In this document: piece after piece, positions 34,342 through 42,081 of the stretch | Layout of the letters: every line of letters begins with the position of its first letter | How positions within the stretch are numbered: the first letter of the stretch is position 1 | Translations under genes and position numbers: made by a program | Source of the DNA: UBA2040 sp963977135 | GTDB taxonomy: Bacteria > Bacteroidota > Bacteroidia > Flavobacteriales_D > Crocinitomicaceae | Assembly: GCA_963977135.1 (NCBI GenBank) | Contig: CAXBNN010000006.1 | Span: forward strand, 62,001-126,000 | DNA: 64,000 nucleotides | Reading direction: 5' to 3' | Notes under the pieces: model-generated | Told to the model about the DNA's origin: nothing | The model's input: the letters and a program-made list of their open reading frames with translations, nothing else | The model's database searches: none

Positions 34342-34656
34342 ATGAAATTCAAATTATTGTTCGTGGTCCTCCTAATAATAAGTTCATGTGCAACATCAAA
34401 ACGAAATAAGGATATTGAAGGCATATACGAGATTGCTTGTGGTAAATGTATTTATGATATGACGGGTGATGATTGTGACTTAGCCGTTTTAATCGATGGA
34501 AAACACTATTACGTGGATGGAAGTGGCGTTTCTGACCATGGGGACGAGCACGCAGATGATGGATTATGTGAAACCCCCAGAAAAGCACTAATCAAAGGAC
34601 AGATTAAGTACGGTGTATTTTTAGCCGAGTCTGTGAAAATCATTACAGAGGAATAA
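34342..34656 (+). CDS. DUF6370-type lipoprotein
   Basis: A 104-residue lipoprotein (signal KFKLLFVVLLIISSC). The mature part has the four-Cys pattern of DUF6370: CGKCIYDMTGDDCDLAVLIDG, then a Asp/His-rich loop (SDHGDEHADDGLC), suited to a metal or structural disulfide. Function is unknown. A TATCTTCG -7 box lies at 34306-34313. Confidence 0.82.
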   Translation: MKFKLLFVVLLIISSCATSKRNKDIEGIYEIACGKCIYDMTGDDCDLAVLIDGKHYYVDGSGVSDHGDEHADDGLCETPRKALIKGQIKYGVFLAESVKIITEE

Positions 34657-34683
34657 ATTAGTGTAAATTACTATTGACTGAAT

Positions 34684-34904
34684 TGGGAATTTGATTACGG
34701 GGAAGCCTTAAGGTTCAAGTTTGCTATTGAAAAAGATTTCTTTGGAATTTTTCCGATTAAATACAGTAAGCAGATACAAACTGGTAGGTTCTATTTGTTT
34801 TTTCTGATTATTATTGGAACTTTTAGAGCAATTATTTATGAAAAGGATATGCTCCATGCTCACAAAGCATTGTTGAACTATAGTATTACCAACTACAAGC
34901 TATG
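34684..34904 (+). other. Startless open frame before the DUF6090 gene
   Basis: The gap 34657-34901 contains a frame open for about 74 codons (NWEFDYGEALRFKFAI ... GRFYLFFLIIIGTFRAIIYE) with no start codon until late. It closes with a TGA that overlaps the ATG of the DUF6090 gene. It may be the end of a lost membrane-protein gene. Not called as a gene. Confidence 0.3.
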
Positions 34905-35651
34905 ATAAAATTCTTTAGAAAAATTCGTCAAAACCTTCTCAACGATGGCCTGCCTGCCGGACAGGCAGGCAAAACAACCAAATATTTTAAATACGCTATC
35001 GGAGAAATTATCCTCGTGGTTATTGGAATTTTGATTGCGCTAAGCATCAACAATTGGAACGAGAAAAGATTGAAACACGAACAGCTCATTTCGGTTTATG
35101 AGCGAATTGCCATCGATATGGATAACGATGTCCGACAACTGTCACGAACTGTTCATTATTACGATAGTTTGGAATATGTATACAAAAGAGTGATCAACGA
35201 TTCCATTACACCTGATTTATTTAACGATGGTTTGTCGAGAATAATAACAGCGTCTTATGCCAACACAACCCTAAGCACAACAGGTGTTAATCAATTGAAA
35301 GAATTGGATGTAAAAGATAGTTTATCCCTAAACGTAATCGGTATATATGATTTCATGGAAAGCAGATTGGTGAACTATTATGAAAAAAGAATAAATGAAG
35401 AATCTGAGGAATTAATAAATATTTTTATTGACAAATACGATTGGTATCCTGAATGGATGAGCAAAACCATCCTGCAAAACAATAGCAGCAAAGAATTACA
35501 AGACTATTTTCTATACAGTTCTGAATACAGACATCGTGTCATAAATAACTACCAATTGCGATATAATAATTATTTAAGGTCGGTCAAACAAGTAATTATA
35601 GGACTTGAAAAAATGAAAGAAGCTTTAAAGAGGATAATTGAAAAAGGATAG
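34902..35651 (+). CDS. DUF6090 family protein with perfect palindromic repeat insert
   Basis: Starts MIKFFRKIRQNLLNDGLPAG, then the anchor helix IGEIILVVIGILIALSINNWN, then a helical domain (249 residues in total). The insert after NDG (LPAGQAGKTT) is encoded by a palindrome at 34948-34970, so the same kind of DNA repeat has entered the same place in two of three DUF6090 paralogues without breaking the frame. Function is unknown. Confidence 0.87.
   Translation: MIKFFRKIRQNLLNDGLPAGQAGKTTKYFKYAIGEIILVVIGILIALSINNWNEKRLKHEQLISVYERIAIDMDNDVRQLSRTVHYYDSLEYVYKRVINDSITPDLFNDGLSRIITASYANTTLSTTGVNQLKELDVKDSLSLNVIGIYDFMESRLVNYYEKRINEESEELINIFIDKYDWYPEWMSKTILQNNSSKELQDYFLYSSEYRHRVINNYQLRYNNYLRSVKQVIIGLEKMKEALKRIIEKG
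34948..34970. repeat. Palindromic GCCTGCCTG repeat in a DUF6090 gene
   Basis: GCCTGCCTG (34948-34956) pairs exactly with CAGGCAGGC (34962-34970), 5-nt loop. Same family as 9024, 45049 and 60165. Confidence 0.9.
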
Positions 35652-35764
35652 ATTGGGGGTTGTTTGCTGGATTGGGAATAAATCTTTACTGTTTTTGTGG
35701 ATATCTTGGGGTTTTTCCCATTTTAATACGGGGAAAAACACGCGGTAGATGGGTAGTTTATTTT

Positions 35765-35772
35765 TATCTTTG
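35765..35772 (+). promoter_or_regulatory. -7 promoter box (TATCTTTG)
   Basis: Exact TAnnTTTG match 57 nt before the TM2 gene. Confidence 0.6.
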
Positions 35773-35829
35773 ATTGGATTGACAGCTTGTTGATCAAAAA
35801 AACCTTACCCTTAAAAACTAAACCAAAAT

Positions 35830-36168
35830 ATGGATGCACAAAAAGTCGACATGTTCATTATGTCAAACGGAAAATTCTTTGAAAGTCATCATATGAACCT
35901 GATTAGAGAGAGACTACTTATCCTAGATGATTCAAAATGGGCAATGTTATCAACTGTTGAGTTGAAAGACCCTACTACAAGTTTAATAATTTCAATCTTG
36001 GTTGGTTCTTTAGGTATTGACAGATTTATGCTAGGCGACACTGGGCTTGGAATTGGTAAACTTTTAACTTGTGGAGGTTTTGGGATTTGGACCATTGTTG
36101 ACTGGTTCCAAATTCAGAAAGCTACAAGAGAAAAGAATATGAAAAAAATGCAACATTTATTGTATTAA
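35830..36168 (+). CDS. TM2-domain protein
   Basis: A 112-residue protein whose second half is a TM2 domain: two membrane helices around the diagnostic LGIDRFMLGDTGLGIGKLLTCGGFGIWTIVDWFQI (DRF at the tip). A cytoplasmic N-terminal part precedes it. TM2 proteins are of unknown role. It shares its last base with the DUF2752 start (TAATG), so the two are translated together. Confidence 0.9.
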   Translation: MDAQKVDMFIMSNGKFFESHHMNLIRERLLILDDSKWAMLSTVELKDPTTSLIISILVGSLGIDRFMLGDTGLGIGKLLTCGGFGIWTIVDWFQIQKATREKNMKKMQHLLY

Positions 36169-36584
36169 TGACATTCGACAGGAAACAGCTATATTCATTA
36201 TTACTTATAGCATGTTTAGCGGGGTATATTTGGCTTTATTTTAGCATTACAAAAAACATCGCTGACAATATGCCAGCCGAAGTTTGCCTAATAAAGCGTG
36301 TAACGAATATGCCCTGTCCTTCCTGTGGTTCAACTCGTTCAATTATTTCATTGACCAAAGGCGAATTCGTCCATGCTTTAACTATTAATCCTATTGGTTA
36401 TTTAGTTGCGACAATAATGTTGATCGCTCCTATTTGGATTTTTATTGATACCATTTCAAGAAAAAAATCTTTGATTGACTTTTATCAAAAAATTGAAACT
36501 TTTGTAAGAAGACCAAAGTTTGCAATCGCTTTGATATTACTTGTAATTATCAATTGGATTTGGAATATCTCAAAAGGACTTTAA
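36168..36584 (+). CDS. DUF2752 membrane protein
   Basis: A 138-residue protein with three or four membrane helices and the diagnostic Cys motif CPSCGSTRSIISLTKGEF between helices 1 and 2. The paired TM2 and DUF2752 arrangement is common in Bacteroidota and suggests that they work together in the inner membrane. The biochemical role is unknown. Confidence 0.88.
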   Translation: MTFDRKQLYSLLLIACLAGYIWLYFSITKNIADNMPAEVCLIKRVTNMPCPSCGSTRSIISLTKGEFVHALTINPIGYLVATIMLIAPIWIFIDTISRKKSLIDFYQKIETFVRRPKFAIALILLVIINWIWNISKGL

Positions 36585-36620
36585 TACAATTTGGCTCGAA
36601 ACATTGATTCAATTTATTTT

Positions 36621-36628
36621 TATCTTTG
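36621..36628 (+). promoter_or_regulatory. -7 promoter box (TATCTTTG)
   Basis: Exact TAnnTTTG match 38 nt before the PLD/HTH gene at 36667. Confidence 0.62.
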
Positions 36629-36666
36629 AGAAGCTAAACAACACATTAATAAATTGAAAAAGAAAA

Positions 36667-37398
36667 ATGGCTAAATTTTTAAACACCACAGGTGTTTCGT
36701 ATCATCTAGAAGAATTAATAAAAAACACTCAAGATCGGCTTATCCTGATAAGTCCATATTTACAACTACATCAAAGAGTTAAAGACCATTTATCAAATTT
36801 GAATATCCAGAAAAAGGATATTCGGATAATATATAGAGAAAACAAGTTGCAAGTCGAAGAAAGTAATTGGTTGGAACAAAATGTTGGAATAAGAACTAGC
36901 ATTTGTAACACATTACATGCCAAGTGCTATTTGAATGAAAATGAGGCAATTGTAACCTCAATGAATCTATATTCCTTTTCTCAACAAAACAATGACGAAA
37001 TGGGAATACATGTTACAAAAGTAAACGATACTGATTTATACAACGACATTTTTAATGAGGTTCAACGTCTATTAACCATTAGTGAAGAAATTAGAGTTTC
37101 AGTTAAAAAAGTTGACAAAAAAATCGAAGAACAGTCCGAAAAAACAATTTCTAATGTGATTGCCTCTGGAGATTCAAAAAACTCCAAACTCTTGACAACA
37201 AAAGAAATAGCAGCGATAACCGGTAAAAGCAGTAGAAACGTTAATTCATGGTTCTCTGATAAAAAATTAATGTATAAAAAAGGCGAGGATTGGATCACAA
37301 CCAAAAGTGGAAAAGAAATTGGTGGTGTTGAAAAAGAAGGTCAATATGGCAAATTTGTAATTTGGCCTGAATCTTTGACAAAACAGATTATAGAATAA
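36667..37398 (+). CDS. PLD-like nuclease with C-terminal DNA-binding-type domain
   Basis: A 243-residue protein. The first 125 residues are a phospholipase-D-like fold: strand LILISPYLQ, then the HKD-type motif HAKCYLNEN (His-x-Lys-x4-Glu in place of Asp) followed by IVTSMNLYSF. A coiled-coil linker (VKKVDKKIEEQSEK) joins a winged or helix-turn-helix domain (LLTTKEIAAITGKSSRNVNSWFSDKKLM). One HKD half implies a dimeric nuclease or phosphodiesterase. Its position next to HEPN and CBASS-type genes points to defence or toxin use; substrate unknown. It has its own promoter box. Confidence 0.78.
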   Translation: MAKFLNTTGVSYHLEELIKNTQDRLILISPYLQLHQRVKDHLSNLNIQKKDIRIIYRENKLQVEESNWLEQNVGIRTSICNTLHAKCYLNENEAIVTSMNLYSFSQQNNDEMGIHVTKVNDTDLYNDIFNEVQRLLTISEEIRVSVKKVDKKIEEQSEKTISNVIASGDSKNSKLLTTKEIAAITGKSSRNVNSWFSDKKLMYKKGEDWITTKSGKEIGGVEKEGQYGKFVIWPESLTKQIIE

Positions 37399-37490
37399 AT
37401 AGTGATTGATAAATTGAAAAAGAGAATTGATTACTTAAGACTGGAGTTTTCTATTTTTTTTTGAAAGTAGAGTGTTGAGCATGCTAAGGG

Positions 37491-37520
37491 AATAATCCAT
37501 ATGGAGATTAGCCAATTGTT
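37491..37520 (+). repeat. Shared pre-start element, copy 2
   Basis: AATAATCCATATGGAGATTA then GCCAATTGTT. Resembles 28919-28947 and, like it, ends just before a start codon. The final GTT belongs to the GTTAGGT motif at 37518-37524. Confidence 0.55.
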
Positions 37521-37525
37521 AGGTG
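37518..37525 (+). other. GTTAGGTG motif, candidate integron-type core site (left)
   Basis: GTTAGGT fits the GTTRRRY core-site consensus. The exact reverse complement CACCTAAC (39335-39342) lies just after the HEPN gene. No integrase is in the window. Confidence 0.35.
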
Positions 37526-37544
37526 CAATGAAAACTATGAAATT

Positions 37545-39326
37545 ATGAGAATACTAAACACTGATCATTGGGAGGAACAAAACGATGGATTGTTATTTTT
37601 CGCTCAACTCATTGACGAAATGCTATTCGACTATACGCTTGATTCTTATAAACCTTTGGCACTTAATAGTCGATTATTATGTATTGAAGTTTTCGAAACA
37701 ACAGAAGAGATACGTAATGGGTATATTCCTAAAAAAAATCTACAATCAGTTCTTGAAGAATTAGTTTGGAGTTTGAACCAAGACATTGCTGTAAAAAGAA
37801 TTCTAGGCCAAAAATTTAAAAATTATTTGAATCAAATAAATCCTAGCAACTTTAAGCTTAATCAAACAGAAAATATTGTTCGATTTATTTATAATTTATT
37901 AAATGAAAGGAAATACCTTGAAGAAATAAAAAAATGCCTCATTGAACTTATAAGTGAAGGCAAACAAAAAAACAAAATTAAATCGCTAACTAATTCTTTT
38001 GTTTCGGAATTAATAAATTACGGATATAATCCCAATCACATTTATTATCAAAATATAAATTTCTTTTTTAATGTTGACAAGAGAGAAAAAATATTATGTC
38101 ACGAGGATTTGAATGACTTCTTTAAAATATTTGATTTTGAAAAAAAATCTTTTACAGTCGTATTTATTGGAGGAATAATATTCAGACACTTTAGAGATAC
38201 TCTTAATTCTTTTGATATTGTAGTTACAAAAACTTACAAATGTTTTTCTAAACTCAAAGATGATCTCGCTTTTGAAAGATCGCGTAAAAATGACCAATCA
38301 TTCGTGATTTGTTCAAACGTTTACGGATTTGATCATCACTCGGCAAAAGAAAAAGCAGAGAGTTTAATTGGTCAAATTACAAGTATTTTCAACTTTTATC
38401 ACCATAAAGAAAAGCCTGAAATTATGGATAAATGTGTAGTTCAACGAAATGACGATAATTATGTTGTAATAATTGAGAAAGCAACTAAAGCAGTTCTCAA
38501 GACTAAAACTGATGAATCACCAAGTGACGCGGCTAAATCAGTAGAATTAGCCTTGTCTCAGCTTAAACTTTCTTCAGAATCAACATATCGTTTTTCTAGA
38601 AGCATTGACCTACATGGTGCGGCATTAACATCAAATGCCATTGAAAATCAATTGCTCGATTTTTGGGCTGCCCTTGAAACCTTATTGCCAAAAGATTCAG
38701 AATCGAATAAAGATAGAATTGTTCAAATTTGTGATGGTTTAGTACCATTTTTACAAATCAACTATTTAAGTAAAATTATCAACGAACTTTATTTAGACCT
38801 AATTCAATGGAATAAGACAAAAATTAATCAGATTTTTAACAAAATAAACAATCACGAAAGTTACACAGATCTTGAAAAAACAGCAGCTCTTATAAGTTTA
38901 GACAGCTGCAAAGAATTGAGAATGGAACTATATGCCTTGTTAGGTGGTTTCCCATTGTTAAAAAACCGAGTATACAGTTTACATGAAACTTTGTCTAGCC
39001 CCAAATCAATTAAAAAAGTTTTAGACAGTCATATGGTTAAAATTAACTGGCACATTCGCAGAATTTACAGGACAAGAGGGTTAATAATACATTCAGGGAA
39101 GTATCCTACTTACACCGCCATACTTATCGAAAATTTGCATAATTATTTAGATTTGTTCTTAAAACGAATTATTGATTTATCGATTCAAGGAATGATTAAA
39201 TCAATTGAACAAGGTGTGTTCGAAACTCAAACTGCATTATCCTTTCAATTGGGATTACTTGAATCGCACGAAAATGAAGAATTGAATGAATCTAACTTTA
39301 AAGAAGCTCTACTTGGAGAAATATAA
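37545..39326 (+). CDS. Large HEPN-like domain protein (candidate defence effector)
   Basis: A 593-residue soluble protein. The C-terminal third has the pattern of ApeA-like HEPN domains: AIENQLLDFWAALETLLP (helix with acidic and Trp residues), then much later WHIRRIYRTRGLIIHSGKYP, where Arg-x4-His (RGLIIH) is the catalytic R-x4-6-H motif of HEPN RNases. The N-terminal half is helical and unrecognised. Such proteins act as abortive-infection or antiphage RNases. It ends only 31 nt before the S-4TM gene, so cotranscription with the CBASS-type pair is likely. This grouping is my inference. Confidence 0.68.
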   Translation: MRILNTDHWEEQNDGLLFFAQLIDEMLFDYTLDSYKPLALNSRLLCIEVFETTEEIRNGYIPKKNLQSVLEELVWSLNQDIAVKRILGQKFKNYLNQINPSNFKLNQTENIVRFIYNLLNERKYLEEIKKCLIELISEGKQKNKIKSLTNSFVSELINYGYNPNHIYYQNINFFFNVDKREKILCHEDLNDFFKIFDFEKKSFTVVFIGGIIFRHFRDTLNSFDIVVTKTYKCFSKLKDDLAFERSRKNDQSFVICSNVYGFDHHSAKEKAESLIGQITSIFNFYHHKEKPEIMDKCVVQRNDDNYVVIIEKATKAVLKTKTDESPSDAAKSVELALSQLKLSSESTYRFSRSIDLHGAALTSNAIENQLLDFWAALETLLPKDSESNKDRIVQICDGLVPFLQINYLSKIINELYLDLIQWNKTKINQIFNKINNHESYTDLEKTAALISLDSCKELRMELYALLGGFPLLKNRVYSLHETLSSPKSIKKVLDSHMVKINWHIRRIYRTRGLIIHSGKYPTYTAILIENLHNYLDLFLKRIIDLSIQGMIKSIEQGVFETQTALSFQLGLLESHENEELNESNFKEALLGEI

Positions 39327-39334
39327 TTAAGAAA

Positions 39335-39342
39335 CACCTAAC
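39335..39342 (+). other. CACCTAAC motif, candidate integron-type core site (right)
   Basis: ACCTAAC fits RYYYAAC and is followed by ACACGCTATTGCC, a sequence type I associate with cassette spacers. It is only 15 nt before the S-4TM ATG, so a full attC is not present. Confidence 0.35.
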
Positions 39343-39357
39343 ACACGCTATTGCCAT

Positions 39358-40230
39358 TTGAAAATGAACAGAATTACACAAAGACAAAATGAATCCAAAT
39401 TCATTGAGTATTTAAAAGCTCAAAGGGTTGCTTACAGCCAATGCAAAATATATCAAGTATTTGATGTTATAAGTGTGCTTATGGCTATTGTATTACCCAT
39501 AATTGGAATGTACAAAAACGACATTGTTAATTATTTAGGTGCTTTTGGTGTTTTATGGACAATTATTTATTTGGTAACAGAGAATTATAGAAAGAAGAAA
39601 ACCGAACAAGGTGCAAAAATCCAAGAACAATTCGATACTGAACTTTTCGAAATTCCTTGGAATAACATACTTTGTAAAAGCAAAATTAACACAGACACTA
39701 GTATTGACTTAGCGAAAGAATATAAAGGGAAAGATTTATCAAACTGGTATTCATTGGAAGTTGATTCTTCTTTACCAAAATCAATTGCTATCATTCTTTG
39801 TCAGAGAATTAACTTCTCTTGGGAGTTAAAACTTAGAAAAAGGTATGTTGCTTTTTTATTAATTCTCCTAGTAGCATATTATGGAATTTTCATTGGATTT
39901 TTTGTTTCAAAAAATATTGGATTCTATGATATACTTTTACTCATTGCACCTTCTCTTTCATTTCTAATTTATGGCGTTCAAAACAGTCTTTCTTTGAAAA
40001 ATCATATTAATTCAAAAAATGAAACGCTTAGTCAAATAGATGAGATTCTAAACAAATATTCTGGGAACAGAGAATTGCCAAATGATTTAATTTTAAGACA
40101 AATTCAGGATATAATTTACACCGAAAGAACTGTACCTGAAAAAATACCTGATTGGTTTTACAAAGTATCTAAATCTTCAAATGAAAACAGAACTGATAAC
40201 ATTATTAAATCAATAAAAGAAAAACTATAA
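39358..40230 (+). CDS. S-4TM pore-forming effector (CBASS-type)
   Basis: A 290-residue protein with four membrane helices in two pairs (about residues 34-51, 56-73, 163-183 and 188-206) separated by a cytoplasmic domain with the family motif FEIPWNNIL. This is the S-4TM layout (SMODS-associating 4TM effector). In such systems a nucleotide second messenger made by the adjacent cyclase opens or activates the membrane effector and kills the infected cell. Its stop (TAA 40228-40230) directly abuts the ATG of the cyclase at 40231. Start choice is ATG 39358, with a second Met at codon 3. Confidence 0.85.
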   Translation: MKMNRITQRQNESKFIEYLKAQRVAYSQCKIYQVFDVISVLMAIVLPIIGMYKNDIVNYLGAFGVLWTIIYLVTENYRKKKTEQGAKIQEQFDTELFEIPWNNILCKSKINTDTSIDLAKEYKGKDLSNWYSLEVDSSLPKSIAIILCQRINFSWELKLRKRYVAFLLILLVAYYGIFIGFFVSKNIGFYDILLLIAPSLSFLIYGVQNSLSLKNHINSKNETLSQIDEILNKYSGNRELPNDLILRQIQDIIYTERTVPEKIPDWFYKVSKSSNENRTDNIIKSIKEKL

Positions 40231-41004
40231 ATGTCTGTACTATCATATCTAACCGGCTTATCCAGTTCAATCACAATATCAAATTGGGAAAGAACGTCAA
40301 TAGACACCTCAATAAATACTTTGTCAACGAAGCTTGGGTATTATTTTAATAATATAGAAAGTAAGTTTGTTTTTGGCTCTTATGATAGAAAAACAATTCT
40401 TAGAAGAAGTAAGGATACCAATTCAGATGTGGATTTTATGGTCAGCTATAAAGATGGCTCTGATTGGACACCACAGACTCTGATGAATAGACTTAAAAGG
40501 TTTGCAGAAGCTAACTATTCAAAAAATGAAATCTATCAATCTTCACCTACAATTGTACTTGAATTAAGTCATATAAAATTTGAGCTAGTTCCTGCTTATC
40601 ACACTTGGGGCACCTATCATATTCCAGCACCAGCTTCAAGTTATTCAACTTGGATTGACTCGTATCCAAATGCAATGAGAAAAAATTTAAATGACAAAAA
40701 CAAAAACAATAATTATCAAATAAGAAAATTAGTAAGGCTTCTAAAATATTGGAATGTTATTAATGGTAAAGTTTATTCATCGTATGAATTAGAAAAATAT
40801 GTGATTGACAAGTATTTCTTTTTTTGCACAAATCTAAAAGATTACTTTTTTCAAGCTGTTGAGGGACTACCAACATACGGCTTAGCAAATTATAAAGAAT
40901 CTAAAGTGAATTCATTACAGACAATCGTAGCGAACACAAAAAAATATGAGCAAGATAACATGCCATTCACAGCAGAAAGCGAAATAAAAAAAATATTTGA
41001 ATAA
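40231..41004 (+). CDS. SMODS-family CD-NTase (CBASS nucleotidyltransferase)
   Basis: A 257-residue nucleotidyltransferase. The Pol-beta core is clear: Gly49-Ser50 (FVFGSYDRK), Asp66 and Asp68 (NSDVDFMV) as metal ligands, and Glu118 (IKFELVPAY) as third acid, followed by a helical oligonucleotide-synthase-type region. It should make a cyclic di- or trinucleotide or linear oligonucleotide when phage is sensed. With the S-4TM gene it makes a minimal two-gene CBASS; no Cap2/Cap3 or HORMA/TRIP13 gene is nearby. The product nucleotide cannot be predicted from sequence alone. Confidence 0.88.
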   Translation: MSVLSYLTGLSSSITISNWERTSIDTSINTLSTKLGYYFNNIESKFVFGSYDRKTILRRSKDTNSDVDFMVSYKDGSDWTPQTLMNRLKRFAEANYSKNEIYQSSPTIVLELSHIKFELVPAYHTWGTYHIPAPASSYSTWIDSYPNAMRKNLNDKNKNNNYQIRKLVRLLKYWNVINGKVYSSYELEKYVIDKYFFFCTNLKDYFFQAVEGLPTYGLANYKESKVNSLQTIVANTKKYEQDNMPFTAESEIKKIFE

Positions 41005-41153
41005 AAAAGACTACTAACAATGTATGTGAAAAATACGCGGAACAGTAATAAATTCAAGGGTTTTGGCTCATTTCAAACTTTATGTTTAACCGAATTTTCG
41101 TACTTTGAAATCGCCTTTTGATCAAATAAGCAGCATTATCAATTAAAGTAAAT

Positions 41154-41714
41154 ATGGATATTTATTACGAAAAAGCCGGAGAAAAAATAGGTCCTATTGC
41201 AATTACTGACATAGAGCAAGACATTATATCATCTGAGACTTTGGTTTGGCATGTTGGTTTAAAGGAATGGGTCAAGGCTAAGGAACTTCTAGAATTCAAA
41301 GACTATCTTGAAAAGACACCACCACCACTACCAACTAGTTCAAAAAGAAACACTTACGAAAAATATGACCCAACTTATGAAAAAGAAACAGATGCAACTA
41401 TATTTGGCATTGGAATTATAATATTTAGTTTCGTTGCAGTTTTAATTAGAAATCTTGAAGGACTGCCAGATTTCTACCCAACACTTATGTTGTGTATTGG
41501 TGCAATAATCGCAATTGGTTCTTCTGTTTATGCCTATCGTACCGCTAAAGAACAAAACCGCAATTATGAATTATGGGCGATATTAGGTTTACTTACTCCA
41601 GCAATTGCTTTAATAATTTTAGGTCAGTTGTCAAAACTAAAAGTGAAAAAGAAATCTGATTTTGAGAAACAATTAGACGACATGAATAAAACTGAGATTG
41701 ATAACAGTAAATAA
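41154..41714 (+). CDS. GYF_2 (DUF4339)-domain membrane protein
   Basis: A 186-residue protein. The N-terminal 45 residues are a GYF_2/DUF4339 domain (IYYEKAGEKIGPIAITDIEQ ... ETLVWHVGLKEWVKAKEL). A Pro-rich linker (TPPPLPTSS) leads to three membrane helices (about residues 82-98, 103-122, 136-155) and a basic tail. GYF_2 domains bind partner proteins; here it would be anchored in the inner membrane facing the cytoplasm. It lies after the CBASS pair, with an AT-rich spacer (41005-41153) that I do not find to hold any gene. Confidence 0.85.
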   Translation: MDIYYEKAGEKIGPIAITDIEQDIISSETLVWHVGLKEWVKAKELLEFKDYLEKTPPPLPTSSKRNTYEKYDPTYEKETDATIFGIGIIIFSFVAVLIRNLEGLPDFYPTLMLCIGAIIAIGSSVYAYRTAKEQNRNYELWAILGLLTPAIALIILGQLSKLKVKKKSDFEKQLDDMNKTEIDNSK

Positions 41715-41740
41715 ACAAACCAAAGATCCAACACACCCTA

Positions 41741-41938
41741 AAACAAAACCTCCTCCACCTCACCATCCCCAACAAAGATTTCTCACATAGACTCCCGGTT
41801 AGAAAATAGGGAAAACCATACAGTGGAACATAGGCGACTTAGGTTAGCAGTGTATCGCCATTAAGTATGTTTCGCTTATAACGCTTCGGCTTTTCACCCA
41901 ACAAAATCCAGATTAGAAGTACATACTTCAGTTCAAAA
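41741..41938 (+). pseudogene. 5' fragment of the 44619-type small gene (decayed copy A)
   Basis: Close DNA match to the first half of the intact gene at 44619 (CCTCACCATCCCCAACAAAG, CATACAGTGGAACATAGGCG, CGCTTCGGCTTTTCACCCAA), with several small changes and no usable start. The match ends at about 41938. The remainder of this gap to 42081 contains the direct-repeat site at 41996. Confidence 0.85.
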
Positions 41939-41995
41939 GTCCCCTTCGCCAACCCTCAAACCAAAGCTTTGCCCACTAGCGCAGAAGCACGAATG

Positions 41996-42026
41996 ATGTA
42001 AGTCTTATAAAGAATTATGTAAGCCT
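41996..42026 (+). promoter_or_regulatory. 21-bp-spaced direct repeat, stress-regulon site 3
   Basis: TGTAA at 41997 and 42018, 21 bp apart, in ATGTAAGTCTTATAAAGAATT followed by ATGTAAGCC. It lies 56 nt before the Met-rich lipoprotein start and fits the same consensus as sites at 2351, 3282 and 48090. Confidence 0.65.
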
Positions 42027-42081
42027 TTCCGGTATAATCTATTGTAACTTAAGACCATAATTAATCTAAAATTATAATAGT

